Source of the DNA: Zea mays
Lineage: Eukaryota > Streptophyta > Magnoliopsida > Poales > Poaceae
Direction: 5' to 3'
Length of the DNA: 64,000 nucleotides
Assembly: GCF_902167145.1 (NCBI RefSeq)
Contig: NC_050100.1
Location: 213,398,081 to 213,462,080, forward strand
Shown: piece by piece, positions 11,788 to 23,407 of the stretch
Layout: every line of letters begins with the position of its first letter
How positions within the stretch are numbered: the stretch's first letter is position 1
Notes under the pieces: generated by a model
Told to the model about the DNA's origin: nothing
Databases searched by the model: none
Seen by the model: only the letters and a program-made list of their open reading frames with translations
Program-made: the position numbers and the translations under genes

Positions 11788-14700
11788 ATGGACGGGTTCA
11801 TGGCAAGTGCAGCGACAGGGGTGATGAGCTCCCTTCTCGCCAAGCTCGCTGAGCTGCTTGGGGAGGACTACAAGATGCAGAGGGGCATGAGGCGCGAGAT
11901 CGCGTTCCTCAAGGATGAGCTGGGCAGCATGAACGCGCTGCTGGAGAGGCTAGCCGGCTCGGAGGCGCTCGATCCGCAGACCAAGGAGTGGAGGGACCAG
12001 GTGAGGGAGATGAGCTACGACATCGAGGACTGTGTCGATGGTTACATGCGTCAGCTGCAGCACGAGCCGCAGAGGAACAGTGGAATCACGGGATTCTTCC
12101 TTGGGTATGTGCAGAAGGTGAAGGATCTCGTTACCCGTCACGAGATTGCCGAGCAGATTCAGGAGCTCAAGGCTCGGATCGTTGAGGCTAGCCACAGAAG
12201 GAAGAGGTACAAGATTGATGACACAGCTAATTCTGGTGCCGCCAATGTGATCCCTGTGGACCGTCGGTTGCCAGCGCTCTATGCAGAATTGGGTAGCCTT
12301 GTTGGTAGCGATGTTCCTAGAGATGAGATTATCAAGCTACTTGATGATGGGGCGCTGGCCGTAAAGGTGGTGTCTATTGTGGGCTGTGGAGGACTGGGAA
12401 AGACTACTGTCGTGAATCAGGTTTACATAAACATCGCCGAGAAATTTGATTGCCAAGCCTCTGTGTCCTTGTCCCAAAATCCTGATATGGTGAACATATT
12501 CCGGTCGATACTGTCTCAAGTCAAGAAAGATGAGTGTGGTAGCACCAGCTCATGTGACAAGGAACTTCTCATCAATGAATTGAGGGATTTCCTTAAGGAC
12601 AAGAGGTATCTTAAATTTATCCACCTTTTAGAGTAATTATTTTCGTTATTATGTCACAAACTGAATACTAACCCACACATCAATTTTTTTTATATTCTCC
12701 TAAAATCAATATCTGTCTTAACAGGAATTCAGTGACAACAGACACTAGAAAATTAACTTCTCCATAACATTATTACATTAGGACTCTTAAATTTAAAGGT
12801 GGAGATATGAGGCTTTTCTCACATTTTCCACAATATAGTGTGCATATATCAATTTACAGGTTTCGATTGAATCATAGCTCTATTTCATATTTAGGTATTT
12901 TATTGTAATTGATGACATATGGAGTACCCAAGCATGGAAGACAATTAAATTTGCTTTGGTTGAGAATACTTGCGGCAGTAGAGTAATAGTGACAACAAGA
13001 ATTGGTACTATTGCCAAATCTTGTTCATCCCCATTCCATCATCTCGTATATGAATTGAGGATGCTAGGTGAAGATGACTCCAAAAGGCTATTCTTTAGAA
13101 GAATTTTTGGCTCTGAGGACAAGTGCCCTCACCATTTAAAAGAGGTTTCAGTTGAAATAATTAAGAAGTGTGGTGGTTTACCATTGGCAATCATTACTAT
13201 GGCTAGTTTGTTGACTACTAAATCATATACCAGAGCTGACTGGTTGAAGGTTTCTAATTCAATTGGATCTGGGCTAGAGAAAAATTGTGATGTGGAGGAA
13301 ATGAACATGATATTATCTCTGAGTTACAATCACCTTCCTCATCATTTAAAGACTTGTTTATTGTATCTAAGTATGTTTCCTGAAGATTATGTGATCAAGA
13401 GGGATTATTTGGTAAGAAGGTGGGTAGCAGAAGGATTTGTTAGTGCACATGGTAGAAGAAATCTGGACGATGAAGGCGAATGCTATTTTAATGAACTTAT
13501 CAACAGAAGCTTAATACAACCGGTAGATTTTCAGTATGATGGTAGAGTATATGCATGCCGGGTTCATGATATGATTCTTGATCTGATTACATGCAAGGCT
13601 GTTGAAGAAAATTTCATAACTGTTGTTACTAATAGAAAACAAATGTTGCCCTCACATGGCAAGGTCCACCGACTGTCACTTGAGTACCATGGTCTTGAAA
13701 CCTTAAGAACAAATCCCATTTTTACTACTCATGTTCGGTCCCTGAACATATTTAGATACTCTGAAGAAATGCTTCCTCTTTCAGGCTTGCACTCCCTAAG
13801 AGTGCTTGATCTAGATGGCAATGAGAATTTGGAAAGCTGTTACCTTGAAGATATAGGGAAGTTATATCAGTTGCGATACCTACGGATTAAGGCAAGTAAT
13901 ATTACACTTCTGGAAAGGATAGAAGAGCTTCAGTGTTTGGTAATACTGGATCTTCTGAATTGCCCTAATCTAGGTGAATTGCCTAGAAGTATTGTTCAAC
14001 TTCGGAACTTGAAATGGTTAACTGTTCATCGAGCGAACTTGCCAGATGGAGTTGGGAACATGCAAGCGCTAGAGTTTCTTTCACTTGTAGTTGTGGACTA
14101 CACTACCTCAACAAACTTATTGGAAGAGCTGGGCAGCTTGACCAAATTGAGAACTCTTAGGTTGGATTGGCGCATCAACCCCCTGCACAGGGATAAAAAA
14201 ACATATGAGGGTAATTTTGTTTCTTCACTTGGCAAACTAGGCAGTTCAAACCTTCGATACCTAACACTCATCAGTCCATGGTCACTCGACTTCCTGTTGG
14301 AACCTTGGTCCCCAACTCCACATTTCCTTCAGGAGTTAGTGATCAAAGGATGGCATCTCAACAATATTCCAGTCTGGATGGCCTCGCTAACCAACCTCAC
14401 CTACCTGGACGTTGAGGTTAAAGTTAGACAAGAAACTCTCCAGATCCTCGGAGATTTCCCTGCCTTACAATTCCTGAAGGTGTCCTCAAATGCAGCAGGA
14501 TCTGAGGCAATGTGCCTTGTCGTCAGCAACGATGGATTCCGATGTCTGAAGAAGTTCAGTTTCGTTGGCTGGGTAAACATGATGTTCAAAGAAGGAGCTG
14601 TTCCAGCGCTTGAAACTCTTGAGTTTCAAATCATAGCGCACGAGATGCATACTGCACGCAGATTTGGTCCTCCTGATTTCGGCATCAGCCACCTCTCCAC

Positions 14701-14857
14701 CCTCAGGAATCTCGTCGTCAATGTTCACTGTGAAGGTTCAAGGGTTAAAGAGGTGGAGGCAGTAGAGGCTGCTATCCAGAAGTCAGCCAGTACGCTTCCT
14801 AATTATCCCACACTAGGTTTGCACAGATTTCTCGAGTCAGAACTGGTAAAAGAATGA
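11788..14857 (+). CDS. CC-NB-ARC-LRR disease resistance protein (two exons)
   Basis: Intracellular immune receptor of the CNL class, an ATP/ADP switch that senses pathogen effectors and triggers defence. Exons 11788-12605 and 12895-14857 join to 926 residues; the 289-base intron has GT...AG ends and splits the Arg codon just before kinase 2. Seen in order: Rx-type coiled coil (1-150) with EDVID-like MSYDIEDCVD (75-84); P-loop GCGGLGKTT (199-207); kinase 2 YFIVIDDIW (274-282); RNBS-B GSRVIVTTR (300-308); GLPLA (367-371); RNBS-D CLLYLSMFPEDY (427-438); VHD in the MHD position (496-498); leucine-rich repeats from about 530 to the end. All switch motifs are present and the frame is open, so it looks functional. 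The start follows from the typical coiled-coil N-terminus. No integrated decoy domain is visible. The pathogen recognised cannot be told. Confidence 0.93.
12606..12894 (+). other. Intron of the NLR gene
   Basis: AT-rich intron with donor AG|GTATCT and acceptor CATATTTAG|GTATTTT. If retained, translation stops at 12634-12636 after 282 residues, leaving only the coiled coil and the P-loop. Confidence 0.9.
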
Positions 14858-16211
14858 CGTTAATGGAGAAGCGGCAGAGCCATGAGGGAGGACAAGAAAC
14901 AGCTAATAAGCCTTGTCTAGTTCTGCTCCCAAGTGCCTTAAGGTATGGACTATGGAGTAATGAGTACTTAGCTCTATTTGCAGTTCTTATGCAAGTCATT
15001 GGTTATATAATATACCCAGGATTTGTTTTTTATGTACTGCCTTCAATCTTCATGATGCAACAAATGCCCACTGTCTAAAGCTTGACGATTTGGGGAGTTT
15101 ACTTCAGGGATGAATATGTTCCACTATATTATGAAGCTTCAGTCCATACCAAGTTAATTAGTTTATATTTGACCTAGTTGTATGTCATATATACAGTATA
15201 ACTTAGTACTTACAATACCAACTTAAAGGCTGACCGAACAGTGCTAGTTTTCAGCTACTCCTTTTTCCCGACGAATACGCGCAGATGCTAGAGGCCTGGT
15301 GCTATCACTATATCACAGGAAGTAACCTGAGCATCTTGGTTCCGCCTTGGTGCTACTATCTACCTATCGGGCATCATCAGCAAACTCTATGGTACATCAT
15401 AGTAAGGGTCACAAAAAAAAAAACATGCTGAGGATTGGAGGAATCTTTTGACATGAAAAGCAAGACATAGCAGGTTATACATACATAGATGCGCACAGGT
15501 GCTCTATCTGAATCAGATGCCCTTGCTGAACAGGAGCAGCAGCCACCCATTGTATCTCTAGAATGAAATGCTTACTACAGGCTATCCTCTAGCTGACGTT
15601 AAAAACCAAAGTCCCGTTGTTCATATCCCTACAAAGAGAAACCCTGTGCTGGTGCAAGGACAGGAAATCGTGTGATAAATACAAATGGTGTGGAAAGAGC
15701 TTAACAATGCAACAATATCTATGTAGCACTAGCACCATAATGGAGACGATTCTAAATATCACGGAGTAAACTGCGGCCTAGTCAACTCTAGCAACTGCCT
15801 GTATGCAGTCCAGTGATAGTATCTGTTTACAGTAGTAGCAGCCACGATAATTGGAGGGCGTATAGTTTTGCCGGGAAAAGGAAATTATGGAACTTCGAAA
15901 TAAAATTCTGTGCGGAATTTTAACAAAAAACTACAGCCAGCGGATGCTGGGCCTTTTAAACGAAAAATACCGCGCTGCAGAGAGCCCACGCAGTACCGGC
16001 CTATTCTGCCCATCTCAGACTAATCTGCTACAGTGTAGCCCACTAAACCCAAATCACCACCACCAGTCCACCACTGCCCGCGCTGATGCTAAAACCTCTT
16101 GTGCTCTCCTCCCACTCCCAGTCCCACAGGCTCCCAGCAGCTCGATTCGCTCGCCTAGTCGCCTTCTCGAATTCTCCCGCAAACTTGACGCTGAAGCCTG
16201 CACGAGAGGAC
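14858..16211. other. NLR 3' region and intergenic DNA
   Basis: The first few hundred bases are probably NLR 3' UTR. A 74-codon open frame at 14854-15078 overlapping the NLR stop has no recognisable domain and is probably chance. The rest is AT-rich with no clear element. The last 200 bases before 16212 are the leader of the DUF26 gene. Confidence 0.5.
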
Positions 16212-17045
16212 ATGGCCATGGCCACGCCCACGCGTGTCACGGCAGCAGCAGTCGTCCTCCGGGTTCTCTCGTTGCTGATCCTGCTGCGCACGGGCACGTG
16301 CGCCGACGACTACTCGGCGTTCGTGTACGCGGGGTGCTCGCAGGGCCGCTACAGCGCCGATTCGCAGTACGCGTCGGGGGTGGACTCCGTGCTCACCTCG
16401 GTCGCCAGCAGCGCGCCGTACGCCCCCTACGACAACTTCACCTCGCCGACCGACTCGTCCGTGGTCGGCCTCTACCAGTGCCGCTCCGACCTCCCCGCCT
16501 CCGTCTGCAGCGGCTGCGTCCGCTCCGCCATCTCCAGGCTCTCCTCTCTCTGCGCCTGGGCGGTCGGCGGCGCGGTGCAGCTGCGGGCCTGCTTCGTGCG
16601 ATACGGGAACGACTCGTTCCTGGGGAAGCAGGACACGGCGGTGCTGTTCAAGAAATGCGGCGGCACGCCCGGGGACGCCGGCGGGGTGGCCATGAGGGAC
16701 TCGGCGCTCGGCGCGCTCGTGGCCGCGGCGGCGCCGGCGGGCGGAGGGTTCCGCACCGGAGGGTCCGGCGCCGTGCAGGCCATGTCGCAGTGCGTGGGGG
16801 ACCTCGGCGCCAAGCCCTGCTCCGACTGCGTCTCGGCCGCGGCCGCACAGCTCAAGGCCGGGTGCGGTTACGCCACGGCCGGCGAGGTCTACCTCGGCAA
16901 GTGCTACGCGCGCTTCTGGGCCAACGGTGGCGGAGGTTTCAGTAGCAGCAGCAGCAGCGCCGGCCGGCATGGATTTCGTCTAGTCCACGTGGTCGCCGCC
17001 GGTTTATTCTTCCCCTCCTTGGCTTATGCCTCACTTGCCATATAG
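16212..17045 (+). CDS. Secreted two-domain DUF26 protein (PDLP-like)
   Basis: 277-residue intronless protein of the cysteine-rich DUF26 (Gnk2) family. A hydrophobic signal peptide (about 1-30) is followed by two DUF26 domains with the signature C-x8-C-x2-C (C90, C99, C102; C194, C203, C206), a Ser/Gly linker (239-252) and a short hydrophobic tail (255-277). That tail could be a membrane anchor or GPI signal. No kinase follows, so it is not a CRK. The layout and the FVYAGCSQ start fit plasmodesmata-located proteins, which sit at plasmodesmata, regulate callose and cell-to-cell movement, and act in immunity. I chose ATG 16212 over the in-frame ATG at 16086 because it puts the signal peptide at the N-terminus. 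The tail is short for a PDLP and lacks the usual cytosolic residues. A copy of its last codons is at 58330. Confidence 0.85.
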   Translation: MAMATPTRVTAAAVVLRVLSLLILLRTGTCADDYSAFVYAGCSQGRYSADSQYASGVDSVLTSVASSAPYAPYDNFTSPTDSSVVGLYQCRSDLPASVCSGCVRSAISRLSSLCAWAVGGAVQLRACFVRYGNDSFLGKQDTAVLFKKCGGTPGDAGGVAMRDSALGALVAAAAPAGGGFRTGGSGAVQAMSQCVGDLGAKPCSDCVSAAAAQLKAGCGYATAGEVYLGKCYARFWANGGGGFSSSSSSAGRHGFRLVHVVAAGLFFPSLAYASLAI

Positions 17046-17379
17046 GTATTGTTGCACCGTGCGGTGATGTTGAGACTGGAGCAGTAGCTATGCTGTGTTT
17101 TGTCATCATGCTTGAGATTTACAGCTCAGTTTTTGCTCTTGTGCTCAAACTCAAATGGTGTTCATGTAGCTTAACTCTGTCTCTTTCTTTCTCAAGTCTT
17201 ATAACTGTAAATTTCTTACGTCGTATGCATGCAAACTATGCTAAATCATGTATAAGTAATCTTTTTACTACAGCTTACCACCATTATTAATCTTATGATC
17301 CAGGGGCGGAGCTAGAGTCATTTGTGAGTGTCATCTGACACTGATGGATCTTAGAAAACCAGTAAAGCAGTAAAATGTA

Positions 17380-17462
17380 CTGTCTTGTCTCTGTTCTCGA
17401 ATATTTGTCGCCGGCTAGTTCATTTTTGAACTAAAACGCGACAAATAAAAAAACGGAGGGAT
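17380..17462. mobile_element. Stowaway-like MITE, 83 bp
   Basis: Tiny palindromic element flanked by TA (17378-17379 and 17463-17464). The arms are TCTCGAATATTTGTCGC and GCGACAAATA...ACGGAGGGAT; the ending ACGGAGGGA is typical of Tc1/mariner Stowaway MITEs. Copy 2 (around 58738) reads atgtaatgttt with a single TA, which is the empty site. Confidence 0.85.
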
Positions 17463-19621
17463 TAATGTTTACTGCTTTATAGTGTAGATGATCCTATCCT
17501 GTAATAGGGATGACTGTTATTGGCTGGCTTCGTGATCTTATCTTACGTTTCATGAGGTCTGATGCCGTTCTACTGCAGATCAGAATTTGCAGCAGCTTTG
17601 GCTATCCATGCAATTTACCTACCAAGAAGTTTGGCAAGATGATCTCTCCGAGATTATCACTGATGTAGGGTGACACCATGAGGCGCCCAGATCATCTGGC
17701 CTATCGCTAACCACATCCAAAACTGAAGCAGAGTCTGAAAACATTCGGGTACTAGTAATGTGAGTATACCTGCACTGCGAGTACCCTGATTGAGATGGGT
17801 TAGAGCTTGTTTGACCACACTTCAATGTTCAGTCTACTACATATAAGGAGGTGCGGATTGAGATCTTGTTTAGATGTCCATCAGCTAGCTGCATGTGTTC
17901 AGCGGTTTGGTGTGAAATCTAAACTAAATTCACACATGAATGAACTAAGGTCAATATCTGGACATACAACAAGTCCTAAGATAGAAAATTAACTAGCGTT
18001 CCACCTGATTAAGATGGATTAGAGTGCAGGCAGCCGAATAGAGACTTAAGTGGATAGAGAAAACATACGTGTGTACTTGTTTACAAAACCCAGTAGTGCT
18101 AATACTTGGTTTTGAGGGCAGCAAGGCCACATATACTGATCCTGGTCGTCTCGGCGGCTCATCATGCATGCCGCGCCCAAAGTCACTATATGTGACAGCA
18201 GGCACAGCACGAGCGATGAAAAGAGCTTTAGTTTAGTTTTGCCTGCCTTTATCTTTTCCTCGGAGCGAGCTTTGTTTTTTCTCTGTAGCTTTCGATGTGG
18301 ACTCGCTTTTTCTTTTTCTTTTTGGTCCAGCTGAGTTCTAGTATATCTGGGAGTGGATTCAAATGATTCAGCTTTTGCGTGGCTAGAATTGTGAAACGAT
18401 CAAACGAAGGGATAGCTGCGTGTTGGTTGCTTTCGTTTGCTTTTTGATGTTCTCTGGTAGGTGCAGCATTGAGCCTCTTTCGTTAATTAATTACTAGGTT
18501 AGCTTGTTGATGCTACTTGGGAAAAGGTTAGTGTTAACTACTCTCTTTTTACAAATCTAGTTAAACTTGAGAGAGTTTGTCCGACACAGATGAATCTATA
18601 GCGACAACTATATTTCAGAACGGATGAATTGTTTCTCTACCACTTGTGTTCGAGTTCCGAAAGTGAAGGTGAGTAGTACTCGCCATCATCATCAGCTTCA
18701 TGGCGGCAGTTAGTACGTAGTAGCTCCATCTACTACTACCTGAATCGCCTCGTTGAGAATGAGAAGAGCTGTTCTGCCGGTGGACCTTCTCTGAATTTTC
18801 ACAGTTTCCTGCAGATCATTGTACTCCTGCACCAGTTCTGGTTTGCAGGAGTGCAGAGTGAGCTCGTCCTTATAGCTCCTTTGATTTGAAATGCTGCACA
18901 CATAGAGGCTGTGGTTCGTTGCAAGGTTTGGTGTGGCAGTTAGATAGATATGATTGGATCAACCGGCCGGGGCAGTGGCTTTTGCTCGGACGCCGCCTTT
19001 GCTTTGCCTGCCGACTGTGGTTGTTGCTATCATTCCGGCCTCCTTTTGGGTCTCGTAAATGGCCAAAAGAAGGAGCAACAGCGACGTGCATCGCCGGGGA
19101 CAAGCTAAAAGACTGCACTGCACTTCCCGGTGCTTGTTGTCAATTTGCCAAGAGATCCCAGGGTCCATACTGACAACAAAGGATACTTGGACATCTTCGT
19201 GAGACAGTGCATAGGTGGGCCGGGTCAAGTATGATGATGGTGTTGGGCCCTGCTTCGTGGGAATGCCTCCATTTGCAACTGAGACCTAACCTTAACGGCG
19301 AAGAAAACCTCCCATTTATTTGCTTCGCCTGCTCATCTCATCTCATCTCCACGATTTATCTTCGTCTCAAACGAAAGCAATCCACAGAGACAAAATAATA
19401 TAAAAAAAACTTTATTTGTTTGAACTGCTACAACTTTAATCTATAGAGATAAAATATTATAAAACCCGTAGCCATAACTAAATTAAAACGGCAAACAACA
19501 AAACCTTCATTTCCTTCGGTCTCCACGCGTCTGCAGCTCTGCTAAAACCGGAGACCGGACCCGTACACGAGGATCTCAGTGGTCGGCACCAAATTTGGCG
19601 TGCCCACCTGCGCATCCGTCC

Positions 19622-20847
19622 CACGGATTACAAAACCGTTCCACTGGTAAAAACCACCACCCACCGGTAACGGTTTACCAACGGTAAACCGATAAAAACC
19701 GGTAAAAACCGACCGGTTTGACCAATTCAAATCAATTTCATTTGAACCGGTTTACCGGTGAAAAACGGTGAAAATCGGTGAAAAACCGGCGAAAAACCAT
19801 TCTAAACCGCCGGTTAATCGCGAAACTAACCGGTTTTTTATGTTTTTTATAGAAAAAATGGAAAATTTTGACAAGATTTATTTATAGTTTGCTCAATTCA
19901 CATTGCACAGTAAATATTAATTAATCTACACAGCATGTATTCACCAAAATAACATATAACGTACATATGAAACCACAAACTCCAGTTCTCATGCAACAAA
20001 CAATCAGCGAACTTCGTAATACTCAAATACAAGTTCTTTTACAACTCTCCAACGATGCAACGACACATAGGTCGACTTATTTCACAATACTCATATGTTT
20101 ATCTCGAGTCATAGTGATAGTACTCAGGCATGTTGGAAGGATCGTGATATTGTTCCAATCCGTTATAGTGATAGTGATAGTGATAGGTCTATACAAAATA
20201 TATAAGATACATTAGCGAGAAAACAAGAATGGCAAATAAATATTTATCCACAAAGCAAAAAAACATACCGGTAGGTGTGTTTGGTGTTTGTGTATTGGCG
20301 TATTGCATGTGCACATCACCAAGTGTTGGACTTTTCTCCTGATAAGCAAATCTTAGAAACCCATATAAAAGAACTAGAAATAAGGGTTCTAGATTAAATC
20401 TTGTCTAGACGGATAGTTATTAGAAGAATCGAAGCTACTTGATCTACGAATTCCATTTTGGACAGGAAATGAAACCGAAATTGACCACTAAATGCCTAAA
20501 CTGGATTTGAGCTACGGGTTTCTCTTCACATATAACATATAACATCTTCACATTTAGCATATAATAGTAAACAAGACTAATGTTGTCTAAATTGACCACT
20601 AAATACTCAACTTTTGGCATTAAATCTGATTTTTTCCGCAAAAATTGGCGGTTTATCGGTCTCAAATAACGGTTTACCGGTCCCAAAAAACGGTTTACTA
20701 GCTGTTTTCGATTTTTATGAATTTTTTCATTTTTTTTGAATTTCAAACAAATTTTGAAAAAAACTGGTGGTTTACCGAAACTGCACCCCGGCGGTTTCGG
20801 TAAACCGATCGGTTTACCGCCGGTTTTTAGCGGTTTTGTAAACCGTG
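19622..20847. mobile_element. Non-autonomous hAT-like element 1
   Basis: 1226-bp element with 17-bp terminal inverted repeats, CACGGATTACAAAACCG and (reverse complement of the right end) CACGGTTTACAAAACCG, one mismatch. It is flanked by the imperfect 8-bp repeats ATCCGTCC (19614-19621) and TTCCATCC (20848-20855). Copy 2 at about 60914-60930 shows the empty site ATCCGTCC followed by tcattatgg. Both ends are full of short ggtttaccggt-type subterminal repeats, as hAT transposases use. No transposase frame is visible. Confidence 0.82.
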
Positions 20848-20926
20848 TTCCATCCCCATTATGGCCAATAGAGTCCAGCCAAATCCGGCAGCCATTTGCC
20901 ATTTTGGCTAACGCTATTAAGGATGG

Positions 20927-21594
20927 TGGTGGGACTTGTTCTCAAGTACTATGAATTAAGAACAAGGCAACACAAGATATTAAATGTTAATGCCCTTCGT
21001 CCTTCGAAGCATTATTTCCCTCGGGTTATAATGATCTTCAGACGAAGGTCATGAAGGACATACCTTCATCATCGCAATATATGTTAAAAAGAAGAAGCAT
21101 ATGACATATAAGAAACAATATAAACAATCATATAACATTATTAACTCATTCTTATTATATAATTATGGAAAGATAGGTACAATATTGAATTATAAAAGTA
21201 CCTTCGGCTTGATAGAAGACAAGAAAGTACAAGCGTGACACAAAAACAAGTACAAATCAGCGTGAACAGTACGGGGGTATTGTTCACCTATTTATAGGCA
21301 CGGGACACAGCCCGTGTAAAATTACATCCAGGCCCTTTACATTTGCTAATAACTTTAAGATAATCCACCAAGGTCTAAATAGTCTTTTCCCTTTTAAGTC
21401 GGTTCCCCTTCTCTGCCGTTATGCCGAAGCTCCCTTGCGTGTAGCTTCGACGCTGCGTCAACCTTCGTATTGTTCATGCTTTTCACACCGCGTGATTCTG
21501 ATCCGAGACAGAAGGCGCCTGTTCACATATTACACTCGGAAAACATTGTTAAATTATGTTTTTGAGGACCTTCGGAAGACGAAGGCCCCCAACA
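20927..21594. mobile_element. Solo LTR, 668 bp
   Basis: LTR with TGGTGGGACTTGTTCTCAAG at the left and ...CGAAGGCCCCCAACA at the right, flanked by GATGG (20922-20926 and 21595-21599). It has many cttcg/cgaag motifs. No internal sequence is present. Family not identified. Confidence 0.88.
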
Positions 21595-22282
21595 GATGGC
21601 AACGGACACATTTTATCCACGTGCCCGCGGGTAAAAACCCTATAGAGTGCGGGTTTGGGTGTAAGTTTGTATCCGTGGGTACGGGTTTGATTCTCAACCT
21701 GACGGGTTTTTTCTCGTGGGTATGAAAATGTTGTACCCGTGCCCGCAAACCCGCATACCCGCGTGTGTGTCTGTGTAGACTGTTGTCGGGGACCATAATT
21801 AGGGGTACCCTCAAGGCTCCTAATTCTCAGCTGGTAACCCCCATCAGCATAAAGCTGCAAAGGCCTGATGGGTGCGATTAAATCAGGGATCGGTCCATTC
21901 GAGGGACTCGATCACGCCTCGCCCGAGCCTAGCCTCGGACAAGGGCAGCCGACCCCGGAGGATCTCCGCCTCGCCCGAGGCCCCCCTCCAGCGGCTAACT
22001 TATTTCCGGCTCGCCCGAGGTCCTGTCTTCGCCAAGAAGCAACCCTGACCAAACCGCCGCGCCGACCAACCAAATCGCAGGAGCATTTAATGCAAAGGTG
22101 GCCTGACGCCTTTATCCTGACGCGCACCCTTCAGCCGACAGAGCCGAAGTGACCGCCGTCACTTCGCCGCTCCACTGACCGGCCTGACAGAAAGACAGTG
22201 CCGCCTGCGCCGCTCCGACTGCGGTGCCACTTGACAAAGTGAGGCTGACAGGCAGTCAGGCCCGACCGCATGCACCATAGGA

Positions 22283-22506
22283 AACTCCGCTCCGCCCAAC
22301 CCAGGGCTCGGACTCGGGCTAAGTCCCGGAAGACGGTGAACTCCGCTCCGCCCAACCCAGGGCTCGGACTTGGGCTCAGCCCCAGAAGACGGTGAACTCC
22401 GCTCCACCCGACCCAGGGCTCGGACTCGGGCTAAGTCCCGGAAGACGGCGAACTCCGCTCCGCCCGACTCAGGGCTTAGACTTGGGTTCAGCCCCAGAAG
22501 ACGACG
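22283..22506. repeat. 56-bp tandem repeat, alternating A/B units
   Basis: Four units (22283, 22339, 22395, 22451). Units 1 and 3 have ctcgggctaagtcccgg; units 2 and 4 have cttgggctcagccccag. The true period is therefore a 112-bp dimer. The same arrangement is at 49492-49715 in the 3' LTR. Confidence 0.9.
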
Positions 22507-23037
22507 AACTCCGCTTCGCCCGACCCCAGGGCTCGGACTCCGCCCTGGCCTCAGCCGACGGTCTCCGCCTCGCCCGACCCAGGGGCTCAGACTCGACCTC
22601 GGCCACGGAAGACAGACTCGATCTCGGCTTCGGAGGAGCTTCCACATCGCCCAACCTAGGGCGCAGACCAGCCACGTCAACAGGAGGTGCCATCATCACC
22701 CTACCCCAAGCTGACTCGGGCCACGGGGAACAAGACCAGCGTCCCATCTGGCTCGCTCCGCCAGATAGGCAATGATGGCGCCCCGCATACTCCGTGACTG
22801 CGGCGGCTCTCAGCCCCCTTACGGAAGCAAGAGGACGTCAGCAAGGACTCAACAGCTCTGACAGCTGTCCCTCTGCCAGGCTCCAGCGCTCCTCCGACGG
22901 CCACGACATCACACCAGCTGGGTGCCAAAATCTCTCCGGCTGCCACAATGGCATGTACTTAGGGCGCTAGCTCTCCTCCGCTAGACACGTAGCACTACGC
23001 TACACCCCCATTGTACACCTGGATCCTCTCCTTACGC

Positions 23038-23046
23038 CTATAAAAG
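23038..23046 (+). promoter_or_regulatory. TATA box of Huck-like 5' LTR
   Basis: CTATAAAAG in tacgcctataaaaggaagg, conserved at 50247-50255 and, in the solo LTR, at 2527-2535. Confidence 0.75.
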
Positions 23047-23347
23047 GAAGGACCAGGGCCCTCTTAGAGAAGGTTGGCCGCGCGGGAACGAGGACGAGAC
23101 AGGCGCTCGCGTGAGGCCGCTTGCTCCCTCTCCCGTGTGGACGCTTGTAACCCCCTACTGCAAGCGCACCTGACCTGGGCGCGGGACGAACACGAAGGCC
23201 GCGGGATTTCCACCTCTCTCACGCCCATCTCCGGCCACCTCACTTCCCCCCCTTCGTGCTCGGCCTCGCGCCGACCCATCTGGGCTGGGGCACGCGGCGA
23301 CATTTCACTCGTCGGCTTAGGGACCCCCCGGTCTCGAAACGCCGATA

Positions 23348-23407
23348 GTTGACACGCCAGGTAGGGGACTGCTGCGTGTTGACGAACAGCTTCCCGTCAA
23401 GCTCCAG
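23348..23407 (+). other. Likely primer-binding region and leader
   Basis: Immediately after the LTR comes gttgacacgccaggtagggg. By position this is where the tRNA primer pairs, but I cannot assign the tRNA by eye. Confidence 0.4.

Larger units (their letters stand above)
21784..23347 (+). repeat. 5' LTR of Huck-like element
   Basis: 1564 bp, starting TGTCGGGGACC; the expected terminal CA has mutated to TA (23346-23347). It contains four 56-bp tandem units at 22283-22506 and a partial fifth. The 3' LTR end has the normal GACA. Confidence 0.93.

Noticed and set aside
14854..15078. Small open frame overlapping the NLR stop codon
   Set aside because: It overlaps the stop in another frame, shows no domain and lies where the 3' UTR is expected.
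15887..16945. 352-codon plus-strand frame overlapping the DUF26 gene
   Set aside because: Arg-rich shadow frame in GC-rich coding sequence; no recognisable domain.
16155..16970. 271-codon minus-strand frame opposite the DUF26 gene
   Set aside because: A GC-rich shadow of the DUF26 coding region with no domain. The plus strand has a signal peptide and both DUF26 cysteine signatures.
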